This document shows, piece by piece, positions 33,766-42,937 of a stretch of 64,000 nucleotides of DNA. The position numbers were made by a program, and so were the translations under genes. How positions within the stretch are numbered: position 1 is the stretch's first letter; each line of letters begins with the position of its first letter. The notes beneath the pieces were generated by a model that saw only the letters and a program-made list of their open reading frames with translations, was not told the origin of the DNA and searched no databases. The DNA is from Chryseobacterium sp. FH2 (lineage in GTDB: Bacteria > Bacteroidota > Bacteroidia > Flavobacteriales > Weeksellaceae): positions 62,001 to 126,000 of the forward strand of contig NZ_LFNE01000008.1 in the NCBI RefSeq assembly GCF_001045455.1. The letters run 5' to 3'.

Positions 33766-33860
33766 ATATTATAATTATGAGAAATTTAATCATTCATTTA
33801 TTTCTGGTTTTTTATTTCGGAGGAAAAAAGAAAAGAATAACTTTTTAAAATAATGACACA

Positions 33861-34679
33861 ATGAAAACTCTTAAAAACCACACACTGATCTATGACAATG
33901 AATGCCCGATGTGCAATATTTACTCAAAAGGTTTTATAAAATCCGGAATGCTTGATGAAAGCGGAAGAGAAGCTTTTACAGAACTGACTTTCAGGAATAA
34001 AACCCTTATCGATTTTAACCGTGCGAAAAATGAAATTGCTCTGGTTGATCATAAGGAGAATAAAGTGATTTACGGATTAGACAGTTTACTTTTAATCATC
34101 GGAAATTCATTTCCTTTATTGGAAAAAACCGCAAGAATTAAGCCTTTATATTGGTTTTTCAAAAAGCTGTATTCTTTTGTTTCTTACAACAGAAAACAGA
34201 TTATCCCCTCAGCTAAAGACTATATCAACGCAGAACAGTCTTGTACACCAGATTTTAATGTAAAATACAGAATTGCTTACATGAGTTTTGTTGTCATTTT
34301 TTCGGCTTATATTGTAAGTGTATTTGCAACAAAATTAGGCTTGAATCTGAGTCAGAATTTTCTTAGAGAATTTACAGTCTGTTTAGGGCAGATTACTTGG
34401 CAGGCGATATTTTTAAAATCATATTTACAAGACAAAACTTGGGATTATCTGGGAAATATGATGACTGTTTCCCTGATTGGAACATTACTTTTAATTCCTC
34501 TTTTATTCACAAATTTCAGCGCTGTTTTTAATATTATTTATTTTGGAGCGGTTGTTTTTATTATGTTTCTAGAACATCTGAGAAGATGCAAAATTTTAAA
34601 ATTAAATCTTATCCCGACAGTCAGCTGGTTGATTTATAGAGTGTTAGTTTTAATGGTATTAACGTATTTATATGTCTGA
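33861..34679 (+). CDS. DCC-family (DUF393-like) membrane protein
   Basis: 272 residues. The N-terminus LIYDNECPMCNIYSKGFI has the Cys-x-x-Cys after an acidic residue typical of the DCC thiol-disulfide oxidoreductase-like family (usual form DGxCxxC). The C-terminal half has about four hydrophobic segments (YMSFVVIFSAYIVSVFA; MMTVSLIGTLLLIPLLF; IYFGAVVFIMFL; VSWLIYRVLVLMVLTYLYV), so it is a membrane protein. The redox role is only inferred from the family. Its stop overlaps the next start by eight bases. Confidence 0.7.
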   Translation: MKTLKNHTLIYDNECPMCNIYSKGFIKSGMLDESGREAFTELTFRNKTLIDFNRAKNEIALVDHKENKVIYGLDSLLLIIGNSFPLLEKTARIKPLYWFFKKLYSFVSYNRKQIIPSAKDYINAEQSCTPDFNVKYRIAYMSFVVIFSAYIVSVFATKLGLNLSQNFLREFTVCLGQITWQAIFLKSYLQDKTWDYLGNMMTVSLIGTLLLIPLLFTNFSAVFNIIYFGAVVFIMFLEHLRRCKILKLNLIPTVSWLIYRVLVLMVLTYLYV

Positions 34680-35124
34680 AATTTATCTAAAAACAATTAT
34701 AAAAGCCGATATTCAAACAGTTTTTGATTTGGCAAGAGACATTGATTTACATCAAAAATCGACTTTCAAAACGGGTGAAAAAGCAATTGCAGGGCGAATG
34801 AAAGGGTTGATAGAATTAAATGAAACGGTGACTTGGAGAGCAAAACATTTAGGCTTCTATCAAACCTATACTTCAAAAATTGTAAACATGGAAAAACCAT
34901 ATCAATTCACAGATATAATGTTGAAAGGAACTTTTAAATCCCTACAACATCAGCATATTTTTAAGCAAGATGGTGAAAACACGATTATGACAGATATTTT
35001 CGACTTTGAATCTCCATTTGGAGTGATCGGAAAACTTTTCAATACATTTTTTCTTAAAAATTATCTCAAAAGTTTTTTGTCAGAAAGGAATGAATTAATT
35101 AAGAAAACAGCCGAAAAACAATAG
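34672..35124 (+). CDS. SRPBCC-family (START/Bet v1-like) protein
   Basis: 150 residues. IYLKTIIKADIQTVFDLARD and IDLHQKS, then GLIELNETVTWRAKHLGFYQ and FDFESPFGVIGKLFN, are typical of the ligand-binding SRPBCC/polyketide-cyclase fold often found beside TIGR01777 epimerases. A hydrophobic ligand is likely, identity unknown. It overlaps the DCC-family gene and is part of the four-gene group. Confidence 0.8.
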   Translation: MSEIYLKTIIKADIQTVFDLARDIDLHQKSTFKTGEKAIAGRMKGLIELNETVTWRAKHLGFYQTYTSKIVNMEKPYQFTDIMLKGTFKSLQHQHIFKQDGENTIMTDIFDFESPFGVIGKLFNTFFLKNYLKSFLSERNELIKKTAEKQ

Positions 35125-35195
35125 GTATCTATCATTTATACAGGGCTTATCTAAGCAATTTTAAACGCAAAAGAAACATTACATCTCAAAACAAA

Positions 35196-35921
35196 ATGAA
35201 CTTCTTAAAAGCAGAATGGCGAAAGCTGGCTATCATCAACTACGAAATCAATCCCGGAATTTTAATTAAATACCTTCCGGAAGGTACGGAACTCGATTTT
35301 TATAATGGGAAATGCTATATAAGCCTGGTAGGATTTATGTTTTTAAATACCAGATTATTAGGGCTTCCAATTCCTTTTCATAGAAATTTTGAGGAAGTTA
35401 ATCTAAGATTTTATGTACGGAAAAAAGAAGGGAATGAATGGAAAAGAGGAGTGGTTTTTATCAAAGAAATTGTTCCAAAGCCGGCCTTAAGCTTTGTTGC
35501 TAATTCTGTTTACAAAGAAAATTACAAAACAATGCCAATGAAAAACCTGATGCATAAAAAAGATAATGAGCTTCTTATCAAATATTCCTGGAAGGATAAA
35601 ACTTGGCATTCTATCGAAATTACAGCTGAAAATACGCCGTTACAAATGGAAGATAATTCCGAATTCGAATTTATTACTGAACATTATTTCGGTTTTACAA
35701 AAAATGAAAACAAAACTTCAGAATACGAAGTTTACCATCCGAAATGGGAATATTATTTAGTTAAAAACCATCGATTAAAAATTAATTTCAAAAAAATCTA
35801 CGGAAATGATTTTGAATATTTAAAACATCAAAAACCAATTTCTGTAATGCTCGCAGAGGGTTCAGAAATTATGGTAAAAACAAAAAAATATTTGTCAAAA
35901 GTTATAAACTCAAAAAAATGA
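35196..35921 (+). CDS. DUF2071 (YqjF-like) protein
   Basis: 241 residues beginning MNFLKAEWRKLAIINYEINP and continuing LIKYLPEGTELDFYNGKCYI and SLVGFMFLNTRLLGLPIPFH, matching the DUF2071 pattern (two beta-rich halves). No catalytic residues are evident. The stop overlaps the next ATG by four bases. Function unknown; the neighbours suggest lipid or small-molecule handling. Confidence 0.82.
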   Translation: MNFLKAEWRKLAIINYEINPGILIKYLPEGTELDFYNGKCYISLVGFMFLNTRLLGLPIPFHRNFEEVNLRFYVRKKEGNEWKRGVVFIKEIVPKPALSFVANSVYKENYKTMPMKNLMHKKDNELLIKYSWKDKTWHSIEITAENTPLQMEDNSEFEFITEHYFGFTKNENKTSEYEVYHPKWEYYLVKNHRLKINFKKIYGNDFEYLKHQKPISVMLAEGSEIMVKTKKYLSKVINSKK

Positions 35922-36811
35922 AAATAATCATTGCAGCAGGAACCGGGTTTCTTGGAAAAAACCTTGAAAAATATTTTGCCGAAAAAGGGAACCAGATATA
36001 TATCTTAACGAGGAATCCAAAACGCAAAAACGAAATTTACTGGGATGCAAAAACGTTAGGAGAGTGGAGAAATACACTTGAAAATGCTGATGTTCTAATT
36101 AATCTTACAGGGAAATCTGTTGATTGCAGATACACAGAGGAAAATAAACAGGCAATTTTTTCTTCCAGGATCAACAGTACCAAAATTCTTCAAAAGGCTA
36201 TTGACAGTTGCATCAATACACCAAAAGTTTGGCTGAATGCAAGTTCTGCAACCATCTATGTGCATTCTGAAAAGCATATAAACACAGAAGAAAACGGAAT
36301 TATCGGCGATGATTTTTCAATGAATATCTGTAAAAGTTGGGAAAAAGAATTTTTTACAGTGAAAAATGAAAATGTAAGGAAAGTTGCATTGAGAACTTCC
36401 ATTGTTTTAGGAAAAAACGGAGGGGCTTTTCCGAAATTAAAAATGATTACGAAATTGGGGCTAGGCGGAAAACAAGGGCGGGGAAATCAAAATATAAGCT
36501 GGATTCATATTGATGACTTTTGCAAAGCTGTCGAATATATTATTGACAATCAAAATATTGGGGGAGAAATCAATGTTACATCTCCAAATCCTTTATCCAA
36601 CGAAGAATTCATGAAGAAATTAAGAAAACAAATGAAAATTCCGTTTGGTTTAAACGCTCCGGTCTGGCAGTTGGAAATTGCATCGATATTTTTGAAAACC
36701 GAAACGGAATTATTATTAAAAAGCAGAAATGTTTATCCTAAAAAATTAATTAAAAACAATTTTGAATTTTCTTATATGCATATCGAATCTGCATTTCAGG
36801 ATTTATTGTAG
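35918..36811 (+). CDS. TIGR01777-type NAD(P)-dependent epimerase
   Basis: 297 residues of the extended short-chain dehydrogenase superfamily: IIAAGTGFLGKNLEKYF is the dinucleotide-binding loop, VLINLTGKSVDCRYTEENK and WLNASSATIY are typical of the TIGR01777 group, and ISWIHIDDFCKAVEYII is the conserved late motif. The position of the usual catalytic Tyr is taken by the IYVHSEKH region, so activity is uncertain. Last gene of the four-gene group; no terminator hairpin is evident. Confidence 0.85.
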   Translation: MKIIIAAGTGFLGKNLEKYFAEKGNQIYILTRNPKRKNEIYWDAKTLGEWRNTLENADVLINLTGKSVDCRYTEENKQAIFSSRINSTKILQKAIDSCINTPKVWLNASSATIYVHSEKHINTEENGIIGDDFSMNICKSWEKEFFTVKNENVRKVALRTSIVLGKNGGAFPKLKMITKLGLGGKQGRGNQNISWIHIDDFCKAVEYIIDNQNIGGEINVTSPNPLSNEEFMKKLRKQMKIPFGLNAPVWQLEIASIFLKTETELLLKSRNVYPKKLIKNNFEFSYMHIESAFQDLL

Positions 36812-36978
36812 TATGTTTGTTTTCTATTTTGACCCGATTCTCTGTGCTTCTGAAACTGCATAATAATGATTAAATTTTAGTGAATTAACTCAGTTTCAAT
36901 TACCTGTTATATTTAAGGTATATACTATTTTTGTGTTAAATTTTAAGCACACGATAAAAAATATACCGAAGGTAGATA

Positions 36979-37095
36979 ATTCACAGCGATCCTGATAAAG
37001 CATTAAAAATTGCTGAAAAAGCATATCAGCTTTCAAAGGGGCCAAAAAATAAGAGAATGTGGAAGATTAAAACTATTTTATCTGTTTTAAATTAG
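36979..37095 (+). pseudogene. 3' remnant of a TPR-type gene
   Basis: Reads IHSDPDKALKIAEKAYQLSK, then GPKNKRMWKIKTILSVLN and a stop. The DPDKALKIAEKAYQLSK stretch is a good TPR-like helix of the sort found in flavobacterial TPR regulators. No start codon or upstream part is present. Decayed gene end. Confidence 0.5.
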
Positions 37096-37130
37096 AGTGT
37101 ATTAAATTTTAACAGTTATTAAGATTTTAT

Positions 37131-37138
37131 TATTTTTG
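37131..37138 (+). promoter_or_regulatory. Promoter -7 element before the DUF3857 pair
   Basis: TATTTTTG, exact TAnnTTTG match, 17 bp before the ATG at 37155. No clear -33 element. Confidence 0.55.
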
Positions 37139-37154
37139 CATAATTTTAATAACC

Positions 37155-39047
37155 ATGATGAAAATACTATGTATTGGAGCATTATCGGTAGCTTCAATTC
37201 ACTATGCACAAACCTATCCTGTTTCTGCGATCTCGGAAAATCTAAAGAAAAATGCTAATGTTGTAGTCAGAAAAGATTTTACAACAATTCAAATCAATAA
37301 AATTAATGAAATAAAGTATCAGGTTAATACTGTTACAACTGTTTTAAATAAAGACGGCGACGGAAAAGCGACGGCCTATATTCCTTATGAAAAAGGGAAT
37401 AGTATTTCAGATGTAAAAGTTACTGTTTATGATGAGTCGGGAAAGAAAATGAAAAGTTTTTCCAAATCTGATTTTGGAGATTTTGCGAATAATAATCAAG
37501 GGGTATTTTATTCTGACAGCAGAGTTTTAGCATTATCATATACTCCCTCTCAATATCCTTATACTATTGATTTTTCTTATCAGATTACGGATGAGAATAC
37601 TGTTTTCATTCCTGATTTTGTTCCTTTTTCGGCAACCAATACATCTTTGGAAGAGGGACAGTTCAGAATTATTAATAAATCGGGGATTGAACTTAAAACG
37701 AAAACGTATCCTTCAAAATATAACTATACATCTGTTATAGAAAGTGATAATGCAGGGGAAAAAATATATTCTTACAAAAATGTTCCCGCAATTGATGATG
37801 CATTAATGTTGCCAAAACCCGTGAAGATTTTACCTAAAGTCAGTTTCGCACTGACAAAATTTAATCTTGAAGGAAAACAGGGGACTTTGAGTAACTGGAC
37901 TGACTTTGGAACCTGGTATTATAATAATCTCGTTCAGCCTGTGGCAGTTTCGACACCTGCCATAAAAGCGGAAGTGGCAGCTTTGAATTTACAGGGCTCA
38001 ACAGAAGAAAAGGTAAAAAAATTGTATCAGTATATGCAGGCGAAAACCAGATATATTTTTGTTGGCTTAGGAATTGGTGGCTGGCTTCCTATGATGCCCG
38101 ATGAGGTACATAAAAAAGGATATGGTGACTGTAAAGGCCTTACCAATTATATGAAAACCCTGTTGGACGAAGCAGGAATCCCCTCTAATTACTGTGTCAT
38201 TAATTCTAATTCTTCAGAGGTTTCGTTTGATTCTGATTTTCCAAAAATGGGCGGAAATCATGCTATTTTGATGGTTCCCACTGAAAAAGGAAATATTTGG
38301 CTGGAAAATACATCTCAGCAAATTGCTTTCAACCATTTAAGCTATAATACGACGGACAGAAATGTGCTGTCCGTTACCAAAAAAGGAATCGAGCTTATCA
38401 ATACACCTTCTTTAAGTGCCGAACAGAGCAAGGAAAAGCAAAAACTGAAAATTAATCTTAATGAAGATAACAGTATTAACGGTGAAGGCCAGTTTGTTTT
38501 TACGGGAAGCCAATATGATTTTAATTTGCCTTATGCCTATTTATCTCCAAAAGAAAAAAATGATGCGTTGAAAAGCAGGATTGATGTCTTGAATTTTGAA
38601 AAAGTTGAGATGAAAGATTTTGTTAATGATAAAGATAATGCTGTCGCAAAATATACTATTGATTTTAAAGCAATTAACTATTCCAAAAATATGGGAAACA
38701 GCATGATGTTTAGAGCAGTGCCTATTTTTACGAATAGCTATTATAAAACAGAAGAAAACAGACAGCTTCCTTTTGAAATTGGTCAGTCTTTTAATGATGA
38801 ATATGAAATCAGTTATACAATTCCTAAAAATTATAAGATTGATGAAATTCCCAATAACGTTATAATTAATTCCGAATTCGGAACTTATACATTAAGTTTT
38901 GTGAAAAATGGTGAAGAAATAAAAGTAAACAGAAGCATCAAAGTAACCAAGGGGATTTTTCCTAAAGAAAAGTATAACGATTATATCAATTTCAGAAAAA
39001 AGACTATAAATACTGATAACTCAAAAATCTTAATAACTAAAATCTAA
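37155..39047 (+). CDS. Exported DUF3857/transglutaminase-like protein, catalytic residues present
   Basis: 630 residues with signal peptide (MMKILCIGALSVASIHYAQ). The N-terminal third is the DUF3857 beta region (VNTVTTVLNKDGDGKATAYI). The transglutaminase-like core has GYGDCKGLTNYMKTLLDEAG with the nucleophile Cys and MGGNHAILMVP with the His. The C-terminal third is a beta-rich DUF3858-like part. Probably periplasmic; substrate unknown. It is followed 3 bp later by a paralogue in which the Cys is lost. Confidence 0.85.
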   Translation: MMKILCIGALSVASIHYAQTYPVSAISENLKKNANVVVRKDFTTIQINKINEIKYQVNTVTTVLNKDGDGKATAYIPYEKGNSISDVKVTVYDESGKKMKSFSKSDFGDFANNNQGVFYSDSRVLALSYTPSQYPYTIDFSYQITDENTVFIPDFVPFSATNTSLEEGQFRIINKSGIELKTKTYPSKYNYTSVIESDNAGEKIYSYKNVPAIDDALMLPKPVKILPKVSFALTKFNLEGKQGTLSNWTDFGTWYYNNLVQPVAVSTPAIKAEVAALNLQGSTEEKVKKLYQYMQAKTRYIFVGLGIGGWLPMMPDEVHKKGYGDCKGLTNYMKTLLDEAGIPSNYCVINSNSSEVSFDSDFPKMGGNHAILMVPTEKGNIWLENTSQQIAFNHLSYNTTDRNVLSVTKKGIELINTPSLSAEQSKEKQKLKINLNEDNSINGEGQFVFTGSQYDFNLPYAYLSPKEKNDALKSRIDVLNFEKVEMKDFVNDKDNAVAKYTIDFKAINYSKNMGNSMMFRAVPIFTNSYYKTEENRQLPFEIGQSFNDEYEISYTIPKNYKIDEIPNNVIINSEFGTYTLSFVKNGEEIKVNRSIKVTKGIFPKEKYNDYINFRKKTINTDNSKILITKI

Positions 39048-39049
39048 GC

Positions 39050-40981
39050 ATGAAAAAAATAATATTAATCGCTTTATCTTCGATGAGCATTGTCTTTATT
39101 GAAGCTCAAAAACATGAATTTCTGGATCCTCCTAAGTTTAACGAAGCTGATCTGTCTAAAACAAAATCTGCATTAGATGAAAATGCTCCTGCAGAAATTT
39201 TATATAAGTCTGTACATTTTAATATTGATACCAATACAGGAAATCTTCGTAAAACAGCTTTCTACAGAGTAAAAATTTACGATAAAGATAAAGCTGAAGA
39301 TTGGCTGAGCCTTGAAATTCCTTTGTATCAGAATGGAAGCAATAGAGAAAACCTGGATAAAATAAAAGCATTTACTTATAATCTTGAAAATGGAAGTTTA
39401 GTTTCCACTAAAGTTGATAAAAGCTCAAAATATAAAAGTAAGGAAAGTAAGAATGTGAGCGTGACAAAATTTGCTTTTCCAAATGTGAAAAATGGTTCTG
39501 TGATTGAGTATCAATATGAAGTCAGCTCCCCATTTTTATATGCAATTCCTCAAATATTGATTGAGTCAGATACTCCTTCTTTATATACTGAGTATGTGCT
39601 GGATGCTCCAAGTTATATTTCATATAATGTAAATTATACGGGTTCTCTGAATCCTAAATACAGGATAGTGGAAGAAAAAACATTATATGGAATGCAACAT
39701 AAAACATACAGGTTTGGTTATGAAAATTTAAAAGGTTTTAAAACTGAAAAACATATAAAAAATGATATGAATTTCAGAACAAAAATCAGTGCCGAATTGC
39801 ATTCTACCAATTTTAGGGAATTAAAATTACATTCTTCTTCTTGGGAGCAGATTAAAGAGAAGCTTTACAATGATGATGACTTCGGAGGAGAATTAAAGAA
39901 AACAAAATTAGCTAAAGAAAATATGCCGGCGAATGTTTCCGGTCTGAAAACTGATCTTGAAAAAGCAAATGCTATTTTCAATTATGTGAAAAACACCTAT
40001 ACGTGGAATAATGATAGAGGAATTTACACGGAAGACGGCATTAAAAAACTGATTGAAACTAAAACAGGAAATGCAGCAGAAATCAATCTTTTCTTAGTAA
40101 TGTTGCTCAGAGAAGCTGGCTTAAAGGCTGATCCTATTATCATTTCTACAGTTAATAATGGGCTTATCAATTTGATATCTCCAAGTGTGGCAAGTACAAA
40201 TTTTGTCATTGCTGCTATTGATACAAAAGAAGGTTTCCATGTATATGATGCAACCTCAAAACAGTCTTCGGTGGATAATTTACCTCCAAGAGACTGGAAC
40301 GAATATGGAATTTTATTAGCAAAAGACAAAGCCAAACAAATGCAGCTTGTAAATTCCACGCCAAGTTTTACACATCTTACGGCAAATGCAAAAATTAATG
40401 AAGACGGAAGTATTTCGGGAAGTTATTCAGATAAAGATACTGGGACTTTTGCAATGTTTGCTAAAGAAAGTTTTGATGAAAATCCTGAAAAATACAAGAA
40501 GCAGTACAAAGACAACTTCTCAATTGATTTTAATAATGTAGATTCAAAAGTTCTTGAATCCGGTGATTTTGAAAGTACAATGAGCTTTTCTTCTGACAAC
40601 CTGATTGATAAAGTAGGTAAGAAGATGATTATCAATCCAATGCTGTTTTTGAACAAAAACTCTAACGAGTTTGATCAGACAGAAGAAAGGAAATATAAGA
40701 TCGACTTTTATGCTCCTTTTACAAAAGTGAAGAAGGTTATTTTGGAAATTCCGGAAGGATATACTGTCGAAGAATTACCAAAAAGTAAGAAAATTGTCAC
40801 TGATGATAAGGAAATCGAATACAGCTATATTGCTGAGCAAAAAGGAAATAAGCTGGAAATAACATCCACTACCAAGATTGCAAGTCCGGATTATCCCAAA
40901 GAATATTATCCTGCATTCAAACAAATTTGGGGGGTAGCCTCAAAGCAGGAAAACCAGGTTATTAGTCTTGTTAAAAAATAA
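39050..40981 (+). CDS. Exported DUF3857/transglutaminase-like protein, catalytic Cys missing
   Basis: 643 residues with signal peptide (MKKIILIALSSMSIVFIEAQ), paralogous to the preceding gene. At the transglutaminase position it reads TKTGNAAEINLFLVMLLREA where the active form has GDCKG; the Cys is replaced and the His region (STNFVIAAID) is also changed. It is probably a non-catalytic partner or binding protein. The gene ends in a hairpin terminator at 41008. Confidence 0.82.
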   Translation: MKKIILIALSSMSIVFIEAQKHEFLDPPKFNEADLSKTKSALDENAPAEILYKSVHFNIDTNTGNLRKTAFYRVKIYDKDKAEDWLSLEIPLYQNGSNRENLDKIKAFTYNLENGSLVSTKVDKSSKYKSKESKNVSVTKFAFPNVKNGSVIEYQYEVSSPFLYAIPQILIESDTPSLYTEYVLDAPSYISYNVNYTGSLNPKYRIVEEKTLYGMQHKTYRFGYENLKGFKTEKHIKNDMNFRTKISAELHSTNFRELKLHSSSWEQIKEKLYNDDDFGGELKKTKLAKENMPANVSGLKTDLEKANAIFNYVKNTYTWNNDRGIYTEDGIKKLIETKTGNAAEINLFLVMLLREAGLKADPIIISTVNNGLINLISPSVASTNFVIAAIDTKEGFHVYDATSKQSSVDNLPPRDWNEYGILLAKDKAKQMQLVNSTPSFTHLTANAKINEDGSISGSYSDKDTGTFAMFAKESFDENPEKYKKQYKDNFSIDFNNVDSKVLESGDFESTMSFSSDNLIDKVGKKMIINPMLFLNKNSNEFDQTEERKYKIDFYAPFTKVKKVILEIPEGYTVEELPKSKKIVTDDKEIEYSYIAEQKGNKLEITSTTKIASPDYPKEYYPAFKQIWGVASKQENQVISLVKK

Positions 40982-41007
40982 AAGATTAAAAATGTAAGAA
41001 ATATTTT

Positions 41008-41039
41008 AAAACCATTCAAAAAATGAATGGTTTTTGCTT
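41008..41039 (+). terminator. Terminator after the DUF3857 pair
   Basis: Eleven-bp stem AAAACCATTCA / TGAATGGTTTT with A5 loop and T-rich tail. Confidence 0.85.
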
Positions 41040-41059
41040 TTGTATAAGAAATCGAAATT

Positions 41060-41884
41060 ATGAAAAACACCGTTGCCGTCATTGCGCTTTCTTCTCTCTT
41101 TATTTTTGCTGCCTGTAAAAAGACCGAAAACAAAGACATAACTACAAATACAGAAATAAAAGAAACAGAAAAATTGACTGTTGATTCTGTAAAAGTTAGT
41201 GATTCGGTCAAAATCAATGATTCTTTGTCTGTTAAATATTCTTCTAAATTTCTTGTCTTTCCTGCTATTAAAGACAAAAAATTATTAGACAGTATTTACT
41301 TTGGCAATAAAGGAATTAAAGATTATTCGAAAGAAGGAATACAAAACTTTTTACAGAGAGAAAGAAAGGATTATTTTGCTTCTGTAAAAAAAGACAGCAA
41401 AGATTGGATTTCAGATTTAGGATTTGCGCAAACCTGGGATACGGATTTTTCTATGACGCTAAAATCCAATATCAATAATTATATGCACATTCAATACCTG
41501 TCAAGCTCTTATGAAGGTGGGGCACATGGCAACTATGGCTTTTCAGAAAGAGTTTTTGATGTAAAAAATAATAGAAAAGTTGAGCTTAAAGATATTACTA
41601 CGATGCCAAAGAAGAAATTGGAATTGCTGCTGATGAAAAATATCAATAAATTACCCAGCGGTACTACTGATTCTAATGGTGAAGTGAAAAACTCGGATAT
41701 GCTTTTGGTTGAGGTAATTCCGGTAACAGAAAATTTTTATTTTGATGACAAAAATTTATACTTCCATTATAGCCCATATGAAATTGCGGCTTATGCAGCT
41801 GGCGATATTGAGATTCCTGTTTCTTTTGAAGAGCTAAAAGGGGCTATTAATCAACAATTTAAAGCGAGAATGAAAATTAAATAG
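41060..41884 (+). CDS. Lipoprotein with DUF3298 (RsiV-like) domain
   Basis: 274 residues; lipobox LFIFAACKKTEN. SSYEGGAHGNYGFSERVFDV and LYFHYSPYEIAAYAAGDIEI are the two hallmark stretches of DUF3298, the domain also found in the anti-sigma factor RsiV, where it binds lysozyme. There is no sigma factor next to it, so no regulatory role is claimed. Exported, lipid-anchored. A terminator at 41889 closes it. Confidence 0.82.
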   Translation: MKNTVAVIALSSLFIFAACKKTENKDITTNTEIKETEKLTVDSVKVSDSVKINDSLSVKYSSKFLVFPAIKDKKLLDSIYFGNKGIKDYSKEGIQNFLQRERKDYFASVKKDSKDWISDLGFAQTWDTDFSMTLKSNINNYMHIQYLSSSYEGGAHGNYGFSERVFDVKNNRKVELKDITTMPKKKLELLLMKNINKLPSGTTDSNGEVKNSDMLLVEVIPVTENFYFDDKNLYFHYSPYEIAAYAAGDIEIPVSFEELKGAINQQFKARMKIK

Positions 41885-41888
41885 TATT

Positions 41889-41917
41889 AATGCTTCCAAA
41901 TCAGGAAGCATTTTTTA
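41889..41917 (+). terminator. Terminator after the DUF3298 lipoprotein gene
   Basis: Nine-bp stem AATGCTTCC / GGAAGCATT and T-run. It overlaps the -7 box of the next gene. Confidence 0.85.
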
Positions 41918-41923
41918 TTTTTG
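41916..41923 (+). promoter_or_regulatory. Promoter -7 element of the lipid kinase gene
   Basis: TATTTTTG, exact TAnnTTTG match, ends five bases before the ATG at 41929. It sits in the tail of the preceding terminator, implying a leaderless or nearly leaderless mRNA. Confidence 0.55.
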
Positions 41924-41928
41924 TGGAA

Positions 41929-42780
41929 ATGGAAAAAGTAGCTTTTATTATCAATCCTTTTTCGGCAAAGAAGAATTACCAGCCGTTTCTGAATGAACTT
42001 ATAAAGAAGGTTGAAAATCCTCTGTATTATATTTCAGAATCAATTCCGGGAACAGATGAGTTCATTAAGGTAAATTATGATAAAGTTGATATTTTTGTCG
42101 CAATCGGTGGTGACGGAACTATTTCTACGGTTGCCCGAAACCTGATTAATACGGATAAGATTTTGGCAATTTTTCCCGCAGGCTCTGGAAATGGATTTTC
42201 GAATGAAACAAAATTCAACAAAAATCTCGATGAGCTTTTAGAAAAAATAAAAGCAGGGAAATCCAGGAAAATAGATACATTTACCGTTAATGATTTGCTT
42301 TCTATCAATGTTTCCGGTACAGGTTTTGACGGGAAAGTGGTAAAAGAATTTGAAAAGACTGATCGCGGATTCAAAAACTATATCAAAGTTTCATTCAAAA
42401 CATTTTTCAATTATAAACCAATTAAGGTTAAATTTTTTGATGAACACTATAAACAGTATAACGGAAAATATTTAATGTTAAATATTGCAAACACGCGCCA
42501 GTTTGGGAATAATGCCTATATTGCTCCAAATGCGAGTAAAAGTGATGGCTTGGTGGATATGGTTTTGGTGAAAAAATTTCCGTTAACTTATTCTGCGCTT
42601 TTTGCCTTTAGGATGTTTACAAAAAAGCTTAAAGATGATGATTATGTCACTTATCTTCCCGTTTCGGAAATTGAATTTAAGGTAAATACCAAAAATTGGC
42701 ATTTAGATGGTGAATTCAATAAAATAAAATCACCAATTCGCGTAAAGGTGTTGCCTTCCAGCTTACATATTTTAATCTAA
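41929..42780 (+). CDS. Diacylglycerol kinase/YegS-like lipid kinase
   Basis: 283 residues from ATG 41929. EKVAFIINPFSAKKNYQPF, VAIGGDGTISTVARNL with the GGDGT nucleotide-binding loop, and FPAGSGNGFSNE are the signature of the DAGK catalytic fold; QYNGKYLMLNIANTRQFGNN and YIAPNASKSDGLVDMVLV mark the second domain. It would phosphorylate a lipid such as diacylglycerol. An upstream in-frame ATG (41890) lies inside a terminator hairpin and is rejected. Confidence 0.9.
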   Translation: MEKVAFIINPFSAKKNYQPFLNELIKKVENPLYYISESIPGTDEFIKVNYDKVDIFVAIGGDGTISTVARNLINTDKILAIFPAGSGNGFSNETKFNKNLDELLEKIKAGKSRKIDTFTVNDLLSINVSGTGFDGKVVKEFEKTDRGFKNYIKVSFKTFFNYKPIKVKFFDEHYKQYNGKYLMLNIANTRQFGNNAYIAPNASKSDGLVDMVLVKKFPLTYSALFAFRMFTKKLKDDDYVTYLPVSEIEFKVNTKNWHLDGEFNKIKSPIRVKVLPSSLHILI

Positions 42781-42937
42781 TAATTTAATTTTTGGAGCTT
42801 TTTCGCTTTTGTTACAATTTTAGTTTAAATATAACACACATTTGATACATACAGACCGAAGTGTCAGATCAATTATTGGCTTGCCATTGTAAAATATGAT
42901 CAATTCTTAATGGGTAAATGAGGTAATTCTTCAAATA

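Larger units (their letters stand above)
36812..37154. other. 343-bp gap holding a gene remnant and the next promoter
   Basis: Between the epimerase and the first DUF3857 gene. It holds a broken TPR-type coding fragment (36979-37095) and the promoter box of the next gene (37131). The first 150 bp show nothing recognisable. Confidence 0.6.

Noticed and set aside
33777-33848. 23-codon frame MRNLIIHLFLVFYFGG... before the DCC-family gene
   Set aside because: Very short, just after the operator copy, without a promoter box or recognised family; probably chance.
41890-41928. Upstream start for the lipid kinase
   Set aside because: Those 13 codons lie in a terminator hairpin and are not family-like.
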